Source of the DNA: Flammeovirgaceae bacterium | GTDB taxonomy: Bacteria; Bacteroidota; Bacteroidia; Cytophagales; Cyclobacteriaceae | DNA: 64,000 nucleotides | Assembly (NCBI GenBank): GCA_023251155.1 | Contig: JAHEZH010000002.1 | Span: 1-64,000 of the forward strand | Reading direction: 5' to 3' | In this document: positions 25,714-34,967 of the stretch, piece after piece | How the letters are laid out: each line of letters opens with the position of its first letter | Numbering within the stretch: the first letter of the stretch is position 1 | The notes under the pieces: generated by a model | Databases searched by the model: none | Told to the model about the DNA's origin: nothing | The model's input: only the letters and a program-made list of their open reading frames with translations | Program-made: the position numbers and the translations under genes

Positions 25714-27351
25714 ATGAGTGAGCCTGTAAAAAATTCCAGTTCCCAGATAAAATTACCTTTAGTACTCTGCATTGGTCTGGCAGCAGGCGTATTGATCGGA
25801 GCCAGCTTTGGCGGCAAAAGAGTGCCCGGAGTATCCGGTGACACAAGCAGTGATGTGCAAAAGTTCAAAGAGGTATTGGGACTAATTCAAAAGGAGTATG
25901 TGGATGAAACCAAAACCAACAAACTGGTGGACGAAGCCATTCAACACATGCTTTCCAAACTTGATCCCCATTCTGCCTACATATCCGCCCGCGATCGGGA
26001 AGAAGCCAATGAAGATTTGCGCGGAAATTTTGAAGGCATTGGTATCGAGTTCAATATTTTTCATGACACATTAGTAGTGGTGTCTGCATTAAGTGGCGGC
26101 CCTTCCGAAGCAGTGGGGCTGCAATCGGGCGATCAGATCATCAATGTAAATGACACAACTATTGCGGGGGTGGGCCTGAGTAACCTGGATGTGATGAAAC
26201 ACCTGAAGGGCCCCAAAGGATCGGAAGTGAAAATTGAAGTGAAGCGAAAGAATAAAAAAGACCTGATCCGGTTTACGATTATCCGTGATAAAATTCCGCA
26301 ATTCTCGTTGGATGCCTCCTACATGATTGAACCGGAGATTGGTTATATTAAGATCAGCCGCTTCTCACAAACCACCTTCGATGAATTCAAAAAAGCACTG
26401 GACACCTTACGTGATAAGGGAATGAAAAAACTCGTACTCGATCTGCAGGGAAATCCGGGTGGATACATGAACCAGGCTATTGACCTGGCCGATGAGTTTT
26501 TACCCGAAGGCGAGAAGATTGTATTCACCAAAGGCAAAGACAAGAATTATAATTCCGAAGCCTTCTCCACCAAGAAAGGAGATTTTGAAAAAGGTGACCT
26601 GATCGTATTGGTCAATGAAGGAAGTGCTTCTGCTTCTGAGATTGTGTCTGGCGCATTGCAGGACAATGACCGCGCCTTAATTGTGGGGCGGAGATCGTTT
26701 GGTAAAGGACTGGTGCAATCTCCTTTTGACCTGAGTGATGGATCAGAACTGCGTTTGACTATTTCACGCTACTACACCCCCAGCGGACGCTCTATTCAAA
26801 AGCCGTATACCGATGAAGAAGAATATCAAAAAGACATTGTGAAGCGCTATAAGCATGGAGAATTCTTTCATGCGGACAGTGTAAAGTTCACCGACTCTTT
26901 AAAATATACAACACTCAATGGCCGCACTGTATACGGAGGCGGTGGCATCATGCCTGATTATTTTGTCCCGCTGGATACCACGCAAAACAGTCACTATCTG
27001 AACGAGTTGTACAACAGCAATTCAATTGCTGAATACGCCTTCAATTATGCCAATGATCACCAGGAAGAATTGAAGAAAGGTGGTTATGCTTCTTTTTATA
27101 AGAGCTTTCAGGTAAACGATGCGATGCTCAATCAATTGGTAGCAACGGGCGAGCGTAACAAAGTGAAAGCGGACGGGAAAGATCTAAATAGAAATAAAAA
27201 GATTTTTCAGATTCACGTAAAGGCACAGATCGCCCGCAGAATCTGGCGCAACGATGGCTTCTACCCGATCTACAATGAGACGAATGAAGTATTGCAGCAG
27301 GCGATCAAATTGTTTGACCGTATCCCCGATTTGAAAAGAAGACCGATGTAA
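25714..27351 (+). CDS. C-terminal processing peptidase, S41 family
   Basis: A 545-residue CtpA/Prc-type protease. An N-terminal transmembrane/signal segment (about 11-30) is followed by a short helical region, a PDZ domain (about 85-170, GIGIEFNIFHDTLVVVSALS, GLQSGDQIINVND) and the S41 catalytic domain with Ser in NEGSASASEI and Lys in SFGKGLVQ. A C-terminal helical extension of ~130 residues follows. It degrades or trims periplasmic proteins from their C-termini. Monocistronic, in a 212-bp intergenic gap. Confidence 0.94.
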   Translation: MSEPVKNSSSQIKLPLVLCIGLAAGVLIGASFGGKRVPGVSGDTSSDVQKFKEVLGLIQKEYVDETKTNKLVDEAIQHMLSKLDPHSAYISARDREEANEDLRGNFEGIGIEFNIFHDTLVVVSALSGGPSEAVGLQSGDQIINVNDTTIAGVGLSNLDVMKHLKGPKGSEVKIEVKRKNKKDLIRFTIIRDKIPQFSLDASYMIEPEIGYIKISRFSQTTFDEFKKALDTLRDKGMKKLVLDLQGNPGGYMNQAIDLADEFLPEGEKIVFTKGKDKNYNSEAFSTKKGDFEKGDLIVLVNEGSASASEIVSGALQDNDRALIVGRRSFGKGLVQSPFDLSDGSELRLTISRYYTPSGRSIQKPYTDEEEYQKDIVKRYKHGEFFHADSVKFTDSLKYTTLNGRTVYGGGGIMPDYFVPLDTTQNSHYLNELYNSNSIAEYAFNYANDHQEELKKGGYASFYKSFQVNDAMLNQLVATGERNKVKADGKDLNRNKKIFQIHVKAQIARRIWRNDGFYPIYNETNEVLQQAIKLFDRIPDLKRRPM

Positions 27352-27539
27352 AACTACTATCAGCGCAGGTATTAATGAGCTGCTTACGTTGTGTTTTCTC
27401 TGTGACTGATGCGTCTTAGTGGCAAAGAAAAAATTCACCATCAAGCCCCGGTCACACCATTGACACCCAGAGGTAGCAAAGTGGTGATGACCGAATAGCA
27501 GTAGTCATTAATTTGTAGCAGACTAAATACCGTTATTGA

Positions 27540-27989
27540 ATGAACTCCTTCTCTATGCCTATCTCCATCCGCTGGGCGGATATCGATGCCAACCGTCACC
27601 TGCGCCATTCGGTGTATTATGATTTTGGTGCAGCTGCACGTATGAAGTTATTAAGTGAACGGGGGCTCACTACAAAGAAATTGGAAGAACTTCACATCGG
27701 CCCGATCCTGTTTCGTGAAGAGGCGGTATTCAGACGGGAAATTCTTCTGGAAGACCAGATCTCCATTACCGTAGAGCTTTACAAATGCACCGCGGATTTC
27801 GCGCGCTGGAGCTTACGCCACACGTTCATCAAGGAAGATGGCACGGTAGCAACTACGCTTAATATTGATGGCGCATGGATTGATATGAATCTGCGCAAGC
27901 TGGCCAAGCCGGATGAATTTATCCAGCAGATTTTTGCTGAATTTCCGAAGTCAAAAGACTTTGAATGGACCCTACCGGCTGCAAAGTGA
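27540..27989 (+). CDS. Acyl-CoA thioesterase, hot-dog fold (4HBT family)
   Basis: A 149-residue thioesterase with IRWADIDANRHLRHSVYYDF, the usual D-x-N-x-H substrate motif near the N-terminus. It hydrolyses acyl- or aroyl-CoA; the substrate is unknown. The stop codon overlaps the GTG start of the following cyclase-family gene by 4 nt, so the two are translationally coupled. Confidence 0.88.
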   Translation: MNSFSMPISIRWADIDANRHLRHSVYYDFGAAARMKLLSERGLTTKKLEELHIGPILFREEAVFRREILLEDQISITVELYKCTADFARWSLRHTFIKEDGTVATTLNIDGAWIDMNLRKLAKPDEFIQQIFAEFPKSKDFEWTLPAAK

Positions 27990-28648
27990 AGCGCTATATC
28001 GACCTGAGCCATACCATCGAACAGGGCATGATTACGTATAAAGGGCTGCCCGCTCCTGTCATTTGCGATTATCTCAGCCGCGAAAAATCAAGAGGCATCT
28101 ATGCGGAAGGTACCGAGTTTCAGATTGGTAAAATTGAAATGATCTCCAATACCGGCACGTATGTGGATACTCCTTTCCATCGTTATGAAAACGGAAAAGA
28201 TTTAAGCGAGATCGTTATTGAAAAACTAATTGACCTCGACGCGATTACTATTCAGGCAGATTATCGTCATGGCATTGAAGTGGGGAAATCATTTTTTGAA
28301 AACAAGTCCTTAAAAGGAAAAGCAGTATTGATCAATACCGGCTGGAGTAAATTCTGGCGTACCGATGCGTACTTTGAAAATCATCCCTTCCTGACAGAAG
28401 AAGCGGCTATCTATCTCCGTGATCAGGGCGTCAGCCTGGTCGGTATCGATTCGCATAACATGGATGACACCCGCGGCAACTCCAGGCCGGCACACACGCT
28501 GTTATTAGGGGCTGAGATCATACTAACTGAACACTTATGTGGTCTGGATCAATTACCTGAATCCGGATTTACCTTCACCGCAGTACCTCCCAAAGTGAAA
28601 GGCTTCGGCACATTTCCCGTAAGGGCTTTCGCTACTTTGAAGGCATGA
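27986..28648 (+). CDS. Cyclase-family (kynurenine formamidase-like) hydrolase
   Basis: A ~220-residue member of the PF04199 cyclase/kynurenine formamidase superfamily (DLSHTIEQG near the N-terminus; VGIDSHNMDD; HLCGLDQLP). The metal motif HxGTHxDxPxH reads NTGTYVDTPFH at about residues 55-65, so two of the usual histidines are replaced; a clade with GTYxDxPFH is known, so the enzyme may still be active with other ligands or another chemistry. GTG 27986 (GTGA overlap) is preferred; ATG 27965 would give a 7-residue extension. The 3' end overlaps convergent purN by 17 bp. Confidence 0.82.
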   Translation: MKRYIDLSHTIEQGMITYKGLPAPVICDYLSREKSRGIYAEGTEFQIGKIEMISNTGTYVDTPFHRYENGKDLSEIVIEKLIDLDAITIQADYRHGIEVGKSFFENKSLKGKAVLINTGWSKFWRTDAYFENHPFLTEEAAIYLRDQGVSLVGIDSHNMDDTRGNSRPAHTLLLGAEIILTEHLCGLDQLPESGFTFTAVPPKVKGFGTFPVRAFATLKA

Positions 28649-29216
28649 TCCATTTCTCTATCACAACCGGATAATGCCGGTACTCCAACTGATTCACCTT
28701 CGTAGCAATATCTGTTGGTGAATCTTGGGAAGTAACACCACAGGAAGTTTGAAAAAGGATTTCCCCTTCATCGTAATGTTCATTTACCAGATGGATGGTA
28801 ATTCCGGTCTCCGTTTCACCAGCTGCTTTTACCGCTTCATGCACTTTCGCTCCATACATCCCCTTGCCTCCAAACTTGGGCAGCAATGCCGGGTGGATGT
28901 TCACGATGTGATTGGGAAATGCGTGAATCAGGTTATTTGGTACCAGCCAGAGAAAGCCCGCCAGAACAACATGGGTTACTCCTGCTTCTTTTAGCCAATT
29001 GATTACTTCATCGCTTTCGCGGAATTGTGCTTTATTAAAAATGCAAGAAGGCACATTCAGTCGGGCAGCACGTTGCAGCACCAATGCATCGGCATTGTTG
29101 CTTAAAACCAAAACTACTTCAATGGAAGAATGATGCTTGAAGTACCGGATAATCTCTTCGGCATTGGAGCCACTACCCGAAGCGAAAATGGCAATACGAT
29201 ATTGAAGTGCTTTCAT
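28632..29216 (-). CDS. purN: Phosphoribosylglycinamide formyltransferase
   Basis: A ~194-residue GAR transformylase (10-formyl-THF to GAR, purine synthesis). FASGSGSNAEEII is the phosphate loop; the active-site NIHPALLPKF and the downstream GITIHLVNEHYDEG with catalytic Asp are present. ATG 29216 gives the usual N-terminus; an upstream start at 29237 adds seven residues. Follows the UbiA gene by 17 nt. Confidence 0.94.
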   Translation of the reverse strand: MKALQYRIAIFASGSGSNAEEIIRYFKHHSSIEVVLVLSNNADALVLQRAARLNVPSCIFNKAQFRESDEVINWLKEAGVTHVVLAGFLWLVPNNLIHAFPNHIVNIHPALLPKFGGKGMYGAKVHEAVKAAGETETGITIHLVNEHYDEGEILFQTSCGVTSQDSPTDIATKVNQLEYRHYPVVIEKWIMPSK

Positions 29217-29233
29217 GTGAGGCGCAAAGAAAA

Positions 29234-30091
29234 TCAAACCCAGGCCATACTCAAAATACCCAGCAGCATAATGACCTTACACAAGGCGCTGAGGTTGTAA
29301 AAATCATTTTTAGTGTCTGCGCGGATCAGGTAAACCAGGAGCACCAGCAAAGGCGCAAAAAGACATAAAATGAAATAGTAAATGGGCAGCGCTTTAAAGA
29401 AGAAATGTATGGCCACTACGACCAACAAAAACAAAGCAAGCAGGGTATACAGGATGTACTTTGTCTGGCGTATTCCAAAAAGAATGGGGAGTGTTTTGCA
29501 TCCATAGGTATTGTCACCCTTCAGATCTTCCATGTCTTTAATGATCTCGCGTACCAATGTGATGAAAAAAGCAAAAGTAGCATATACATTAATCAGCAAC
29601 AGATGCGAATGATACAGCCAGTTGATTAGTGCGATGGACAATCCCGTAAGGAAAGCCACCGTCATGTTTCCTACAAAAGGCTGACGCTTCAGATTATTGG
29701 AATACAACCATAAAAGAAACCCGGAAGAGAAATTGATCAATCCAATTTGCCAGCCTACTAAAAAGCCAAGGAAAACTCCGGTAACGGAGAGAAAAGTATG
29801 TAGTAAGATAGCATATCTGCGCCCAATGCTTTTACCTACCACCACCCGCTCGGGTTTGTTGATGAGATCGATCTTTACATCATAATAATCATTGATGATA
29901 TAACCGCCTGCCGCGATGGCCATCGTAGATAGGGAAAGAACAAACAACCTCCAGTCTGTAAATGTGGAAGCACCAATCATAAAGAACGCAGTGAAGTACT
30001 GCGCCAGTCCGATAATCAGCAAATTCCAGAAACGCGTGAGCCGCAGGAACGCGTGAAAAGTAAAAGAAGGGCGGGCTGGTTTCTTAGCCAT
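29234..30091 (-). CDS. UbiA-family prenyltransferase
   Basis: A 285-residue polytopic enzyme with about eight to nine helices and the two prenyl-diphosphate motifs NDYYDVKID and DMEDLKGD. Members of this Bacteroidota clade are usually annotated as geranylgeranylglycerol-phosphate geranylgeranyltransferase; other UbiA acceptors (quinones, haem) cannot be excluded. In the same direction as purN just downstream and the TonB receptor upstream (107-bp gap). Confidence 0.85.
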   Translation of the reverse strand: MAKKPARPSFTFHAFLRLTRFWNLLIIGLAQYFTAFFMIGASTFTDWRLFVLSLSTMAIAAGGYIINDYYDVKIDLINKPERVVVGKSIGRRYAILLHTFLSVTGVFLGFLVGWQIGLINFSSGFLLWLYSNNLKRQPFVGNMTVAFLTGLSIALINWLYHSHLLLINVYATFAFFITLVREIIKDMEDLKGDNTYGCKTLPILFGIRQTKYILYTLLALFLLVVVAIHFFFKALPIYYFILCLFAPLLVLLVYLIRADTKNDFYNLSALCKVIMLLGILSMAWV

Positions 30092-30198
30092 AACCGCAAA
30101 GGTAGCACGAGATGCGCGATACTGGAAATCAGAGAGCCGGATGTTCAGGACTCAACTCCATTTTGAATCCCGAGCCTCCGGCTCTATGTCAGTTCCGA

Positions 30199-32559
30199 TC
30201 AGAACTTCAGCGTCATCATCGCCAGGAAATTTCTGCCCGCCTGCGGATAATAATACGCCACTCCGTCTCCATAAGTAGCCCCGTTCGATGAGTACTTCAC
30301 GTCAAACACATTATTCACCAGCACACTGAAATCAATACCCTTCATTCCTTTTGGCGTAAGCGAATAGTTGAATCTCAAATCATTGATGAAATAATCTTCC
30401 AATGTGAGTGACTCTGTCTGTGTATTATCCAGATACTGCTTGCCAACATACTTGCTCAGCAGGTTAGCCTGAAAATGGCGGAACACATTATAGCTTAGCT
30501 GACTTCCCGCTATCCAGCCGGGGGAAAGAATAATGGCTGTGTTTTTCGTTTCGGTCAGATTGGCTTCATTTACTACAAAATCTTTGTTCTTGTTCACACT
30601 TCGTGTCACATTCACATTCCACATTAACCGATCGGTTATGCGTATCGCTCCTGACAGTTCAACACCCGTACGATAGCTCTTCCCCACGTTGGCACGGATA
30701 GGATTACCCACATTATCCAGCTTACCAGTCAATACTAACTGATCGGTATAATTCATCAGGTAATAATTAGCCTCAAAACTATAGCGTTCCGAATTCCTTC
30801 TCCACCCCGCTTCCAGGTTGCCTAATCGTTCCGGCCTGGGTTTCACCGCTCCATTCGTATAATCTGTACGATTCGGTTCGCGATTGGACACGGCATACGA
30901 ACTATACAAAATATCTTTCGGTGAGAGGGTGTAACTCAATCCCGCTTTCGGATTAAAGAAATTAAACTGGTCGTTGAAATCGTACGGAGTCAGATCGTCA
31001 TCAGTACCGGCTGTTTTGTAATCTACATTACGGTATTGCAAATCAACAAAGGCATTGAGTGCGGTAGTGATTTCATAATTCCATTTGGCGTAAATATTAA
31101 AGTCATTTTTTTGCGATTCTCCATCATAATAATGCTGACGTATCTGAGAATTCGCAGAATATTGTGCCCATATAATTTCACCATAGTGCTTCGCTCTTGC
31201 ATATTGGTTGTAGGCCCCACCGATGGAAAGATTGGTTTTGTTCTTTTCATAGTTGAATGAAAAAGTGCCGCCATAGAATTGATTATCCAGCCACTTGCGC
31301 ACAATAAAATCTCCGGAGGTAAGCGTGGTGTCCTTCAATACGATATCATTCAGCCCCAACTCGGCAAAAGGCTTGTTTTGCTTATACTGCTCATAGTAAC
31401 CACGGCCATAGGTATAGTGCAGTGAAACGTTGGCATTCCAGTACGTATTCAGTTTTTGAGTTACATGCAATTGATAATGATCCTGACGGTAATGATCAAT
31501 TTCGTTATTGTAATACCCGGTCACATTCCAGTTTTCATCATACAATGCACCGGCCGAATTAAACGTGCGATTCGTCTTCATTGTAGCGGCATCGTTACCA
31601 TTCCACGATTGATACGTTTCTTCCTGCCCGCCAAACATAATGGCTTTCATAATGGTCTTCTTACCATAATAACCACCACTGAGGTAATACGAATGAAGAT
31701 CAGAAGAAGCCCGATCGATATATCCATCAGAAGTAATTTGGGATACACGCCCGTCAAATGACCACTTGCCATTGATCAATCCTGTTCCTGCTTTCAATGT
31801 ATAGCGCTGGGTATTGAACGATCCCCCTCCCACCATGATGTCGGCATACGGATCGGCTTGCTGCGAGATGGTTTGCACATTCACACTTCCGCCAAATGCA
31901 CCCGCGCCATTAGTCGATGTACCTACGCCACGTTGTATCTGCACACTTTGTGTGGATGAACTGATGTCAGGAATGTTTACCCAGAACGTACCTTGCGATT
32001 CACTATCGTTGTAGGAAATACCGTTGATGGTCACGTTGATCCGCGTAGCATCGCTTCCGCGAATGCGTAATCCGGTATAACCAATACCAGCACCCGCATC
32101 GGACGTTGTGACCAACGAGGGGGTCCAGTTTAAAAGGTAGGGCATGTCCTGACCAAAGCCTTGTTTGCTCAGTGCCTGCCCGCTCACATTGGTAAACGTG
32201 GTGGGTGTTTTATCATTCGCTCGTGTAGCATACACGACCACTTCATCCGTCAGTTGTGCGGATTCATTCATCGCGATAGCCATGTTGACATTCTGTGAAA
32301 GTGAAACGTTTTCCACTTTCTCTTCAAAGCCTACAAACCGGATCAGGAGCGAATACTCACCCGCTGGTAATTTTTCAATCCGGAATCTTCCAAACTCATC
32401 GGTTACCGCAAAACGATTTTGATTTTCTACCTGAACCGATGCACCGGCCAGTACCTGGTTGCTTTTTCCATTCTTCACCGTACCGGCAATGGAAAAATGT
32501 TGTGCAATAGCATGCGTGGATAACAGCACTACCACTGCAACGATCATTGATTTGAACAT
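30199..32559 (-). CDS. TonB-dependent outer-membrane receptor, thiamine-regulated
   Basis: A 786-residue receptor: signal peptide (1-19, ...THAIAQ), a carboxypeptidase-regulatory-like beta sandwich (about 22-105, IAGTVKNGKSNQVLAGASV), a plug domain (about 120-230, GLRIRGSDATRINVTINGI) and a 22-strand barrel ending in phenylalanine (AMMTLKF). Its mRNA leader carries a TPP riboswitch, so the likely ligand is thiamine or a phosphate ester/precursor. Bacteroidota are known to have TPP-riboswitch-controlled outer-membrane receptors. No inner-membrane PnuT-like transporter is adjacent in this window. Confidence 0.93.
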   Translation of the reverse strand: MFKSMIVAVVVLLSTHAIAQHFSIAGTVKNGKSNQVLAGASVQVENQNRFAVTDEFGRFRIEKLPAGEYSLLIRFVGFEEKVENVSLSQNVNMAIAMNESAQLTDEVVVYATRANDKTPTTFTNVSGQALSKQGFGQDMPYLLNWTPSLVTTSDAGAGIGYTGLRIRGSDATRINVTINGISYNDSESQGTFWVNIPDISSSTQSVQIQRGVGTSTNGAGAFGGSVNVQTISQQADPYADIMVGGGSFNTQRYTLKAGTGLINGKWSFDGRVSQITSDGYIDRASSDLHSYYLSGGYYGKKTIMKAIMFGGQEETYQSWNGNDAATMKTNRTFNSAGALYDENWNVTGYYNNEIDHYRQDHYQLHVTQKLNTYWNANVSLHYTYGRGYYEQYKQNKPFAELGLNDIVLKDTTLTSGDFIVRKWLDNQFYGGTFSFNYEKNKTNLSIGGAYNQYARAKHYGEIIWAQYSANSQIRQHYYDGESQKNDFNIYAKWNYEITTALNAFVDLQYRNVDYKTAGTDDDLTPYDFNDQFNFFNPKAGLSYTLSPKDILYSSYAVSNREPNRTDYTNGAVKPRPERLGNLEAGWRRNSERYSFEANYYLMNYTDQLVLTGKLDNVGNPIRANVGKSYRTGVELSGAIRITDRLMWNVNVTRSVNKNKDFVVNEANLTETKNTAIILSPGWIAGSQLSYNVFRHFQANLLSKYVGKQYLDNTQTESLTLEDYFINDLRFNYSLTPKGMKGIDFSVLVNNVFDVKYSSNGATYGDGVAYYYPQAGRNFLAMMTLKF

Positions 32560-32609
32560 TGTGTATTAAAAAATTTAAACCCGCAGGCACATCGGGGAAT
32601 GTACCTTAC

Positions 32610-32712
32610 TTACGTGTTTATTCTGCCTCCCTTCGTCCGCATTACCGGCATCAGGTTCTATGGGTATAATCTCAGCCCTTGTTTTTTAGGCACCCCTTGC
32701 TCTGAAATGAAT
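32610..32712 (-). ncRNA. TPP riboswitch (THI-box)
   Basis: On the minus strand the conserved blocks appear in order: GGGGTGCC (complement of 32689-32696), GGCTGAGATTATACCC (about 32662-32677), GAACCTGAT (32650-32658), and the distal CGGTAATGCGGACGAAGGGA (about 32627-32646). These are the hallmark TPP-binding helices. It lies in the leader of the TonB receptor and ends ~50 nt before its ATG. Between them a short CCCG/CGGG stem followed by T-rich sequence, and an AGGCA/TGCCT pairing with the 3' end of the aptamer, are possible expression-platform elements. High TPP should repress the receptor. Confidence 0.95.
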
Positions 32713-32722
32713 CAGAACGGTG

Positions 32723-32730
32723 CAAATGTA
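32723..32730 (-). promoter_or_regulatory. Promoter -7 box (TACATTTG) for the riboswitch leader
   Basis: Exact TAnnTTTG on the minus strand, predicted transcript start near 32719, i.e. just 5' of the TPP aptamer. This gives a leader of ~160 nt before ATG 32559. Confidence 0.6.
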
Positions 32731-32750
32731 GACAAGAATTCTGAATTTGA

Positions 32751-32775
32751 AATTTTGAATTCCGAATTCAAAATT
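32751..32775. repeat. Perfect 12-bp palindrome (AATTTTGAATTC type)
   Basis: AATTTTGAATTC and its exact reverse complement flank a single C. It lies between the divergent TonB receptor promoter and the S9 peptidase gene and shares the TTTTGAATT word with the repeat at 23587-23613. Confidence 0.6.
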
Positions 32776-32811
32776 CTTCCCATAGATTCGGCTCGCAAAA
32801 CTCAATACCCG

Positions 32812-34962
32812 ATGAACAAAATTTCGATTGTTATTGTAATCGCTGGCGTCTCATTGATCATGAGTTGCTCCAAACCTAAAAAAGAGGAAATGGCTTCTGT
32901 AAAACCGTACCCCGTTACCAAAAAAGACAATACCGTTGATACCCTATTTGGCACACCCGTAGCGGATCCCTACCGTTGGTTAGAAAATGACACTTCAAAA
33001 GAAACGGCCGAATGGGTCAACGCACAAAACGATGTCACCTTTGATTACCTCAACCACATTCCCTTCCGCGACAGCGTGAGAAAAAGACTGGGCGAAGTAT
33101 TTAATTACGAACGGCTGAGCGCTCCTTTCAAAGAAGGCGACTTCTATTACTTCTACAAAAACGATGGCTTGCAGAACCACAGCGTACTGTATCGCAAGAA
33201 AGGTGAAAACGGTACGCCAGAAGTATTTCTCGATCCGAATACATTCTCTACAGATGGAACCACCGCATTGGCAGGAACCTTCTTCACCAAAGACGGAAGC
33301 TTGCTTACGTACCTGATCTCTGAAGGTGGTTCTGACTGGAGAAAAGCCATCACTATCAATACCGCTGACAAAACGGTTGTTGAAGATTCATTGCGCGACC
33401 TGAAATTCACCGGCATCAGCTGGAAAGGCAAAGAAGGTTTTTATTACAGCAGTTATGATAAACCCAAAGGCAGTGAGCTATCAGCCCAAACACAATTTCA
33501 CAAAGTATTCTATCATAAGCTGAACACACCACAGAAAAACGATCAGTTTATTTTTGGTGGTGAAAAAACACCGCGCAGGTATATTGGAGCCGGTCTTACT
33601 GAAGACGAACGCTTTCTGGTGATCTCGGCATCCACAAGCACTACCGGCAATGAACTTTATATCCAGGACTTAAAAGATCCGAAAGGCAAACTGGTGACGA
33701 TCGTTGATAACTTTGATAACAACCATAACCTGATTGACAATGATGGCAGTCGTTTGCTCATCCAAACTAACCTGAATGCACCTAACGACCGCATTGTAGA
33801 AGTTGACTTCGCCCACCCTGCTCCGGAAAACTGGAAAGACATTATCCCCGAAACCGACAATGCATTACAAGGCGTGGGCACGGCGAACAAAAAACTTTTC
33901 CTGAATTACCTGAAGGATGCGCAAACCCTGATCAAGCAATACGACTACAAAGGCAAACTGGAAAGAGAAGTCGCATTACCTGGCATCGGCACGGCGGGTG
34001 GATTCAGTGGAAAAATCGATGACAAAGAGATTTACTATTCATTTACTTCCTTCATTTATCCTACTTCCATCTTTAAATATGACATCGCTACAGGCAAATC
34101 TGTTTTGTATGAAAAACCAAAAGTAGATTTCAACCCGGATGATTACGAAACCAAACAGGTATTCTACAAAAGCAAAGACGGCACCCAAGTGCCTATGTTC
34201 ATTGTGCACAAAAAAGGAATTGAACTGAATGGCAAAAATGCAACATGGCTCTATGCCTACGGAGGTTTTGGCGTGAGCCTCACGCCTTCATTCAGTGCAT
34301 CACGCGTCGTGTGGCTCGAAAACGGGGGAATTTACGCTCAACCTAACCTGCGCGGTGGTGGAGAGTATGGAGAGAAGTGGCACATAGCAGGAACCAAGAT
34401 GAACAAACAGAATGTGTTTGATGATTTCATTGCGGCAGGTGAATACCTGATCAGCAACCAATACACCTCACCACAATACCTTGCTGTGGCAGGTGGATCA
34501 AATGGCGGATTGCTCGTAGGTGCTACCATGACTCAGCGTCCTGACCTGATGAAAGTAGCATTGCCCGGTGTAGGTGTATTGGACATGCTCCGCTATCACA
34601 AGTTCACCGCAGGTGCGGGCTGGGCGTATGACTACGGCACCGCCGATGACTCAAAAGAAATGTTTGAGTACCTCAAAAAGTATTCACCCCTTCACGCTTT
34701 GCGCGACAGCGTTGCTTACCCGGCCACTATGGTAACCACAGCCGATCATGATGACCGTGTAGTGCCGGCACACTCGTATAAGTTTGCTTCTACATTACAA
34801 GCGTATAACGCAGGTAACAATCCGGTATTGATTCGTATCGATACCAAATCAGGCCATGGCTCATCGAATTTATCGAAGACATTAGATGCAGCTGCTGATC
34901 AATATGCATTTACGTGGTACAGTATGGGAGTAACTCCAGCGCTGGCGAAGAAGGGAATGTAA
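32812..34962 (+). CDS. Prolyl oligopeptidase (S9 family) lipoprotein
   Basis: A 716-residue serine peptidase that cleaves small peptides after proline. The N-terminus is a lipoprotein signal (lipobox LIMSC, Cys at about residue 20). A seven-bladed propeller domain is followed by the alpha/beta-hydrolase domain with nucleophile GGSNGG, acid in DHDDRVVPAHS and histidine in KSGHGSS. ATG 32812 was chosen because the longer frame from 32599 runs through the opposite-strand riboswitch and would displace the lipoprotein signal. Likely anchored in the envelope facing periplasm or surface. Confidence 0.93.
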   Translation: MNKISIVIVIAGVSLIMSCSKPKKEEMASVKPYPVTKKDNTVDTLFGTPVADPYRWLENDTSKETAEWVNAQNDVTFDYLNHIPFRDSVRKRLGEVFNYERLSAPFKEGDFYYFYKNDGLQNHSVLYRKKGENGTPEVFLDPNTFSTDGTTALAGTFFTKDGSLLTYLISEGGSDWRKAITINTADKTVVEDSLRDLKFTGISWKGKEGFYYSSYDKPKGSELSAQTQFHKVFYHKLNTPQKNDQFIFGGEKTPRRYIGAGLTEDERFLVISASTSTTGNELYIQDLKDPKGKLVTIVDNFDNNHNLIDNDGSRLLIQTNLNAPNDRIVEVDFAHPAPENWKDIIPETDNALQGVGTANKKLFLNYLKDAQTLIKQYDYKGKLEREVALPGIGTAGGFSGKIDDKEIYYSFTSFIYPTSIFKYDIATGKSVLYEKPKVDFNPDDYETKQVFYKSKDGTQVPMFIVHKKGIELNGKNATWLYAYGGFGVSLTPSFSASRVVWLENGGIYAQPNLRGGGEYGEKWHIAGTKMNKQNVFDDFIAAGEYLISNQYTSPQYLAVAGGSNGGLLVGATMTQRPDLMKVALPGVGVLDMLRYHKFTAGAGWAYDYGTADDSKEMFEYLKKYSPLHALRDSVAYPATMVTTADHDDRVVPAHSYKFASTLQAYNAGNNPVLIRIDTKSGHGSSNLSKTLDAAADQYAFTWYSMGVTPALAKKGM

Positions 34963-34967
34963 ACACC

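Noticed and set aside
27352-27539. Possible RNA gene or repeat in the gap before the thioesterase
   Set aside because: Contains CTCTGTGACTGATGCG words reminiscent of dispersed repeats but no second copy in the window and no tRNA-like cloverleaf.
32599-32811. In-frame N-terminal extension of the S9 peptidase
   Set aside because: It is encoded by the complement of the TPP riboswitch and the promoter region; ATG 32812 gives a proper lipoprotein signal.
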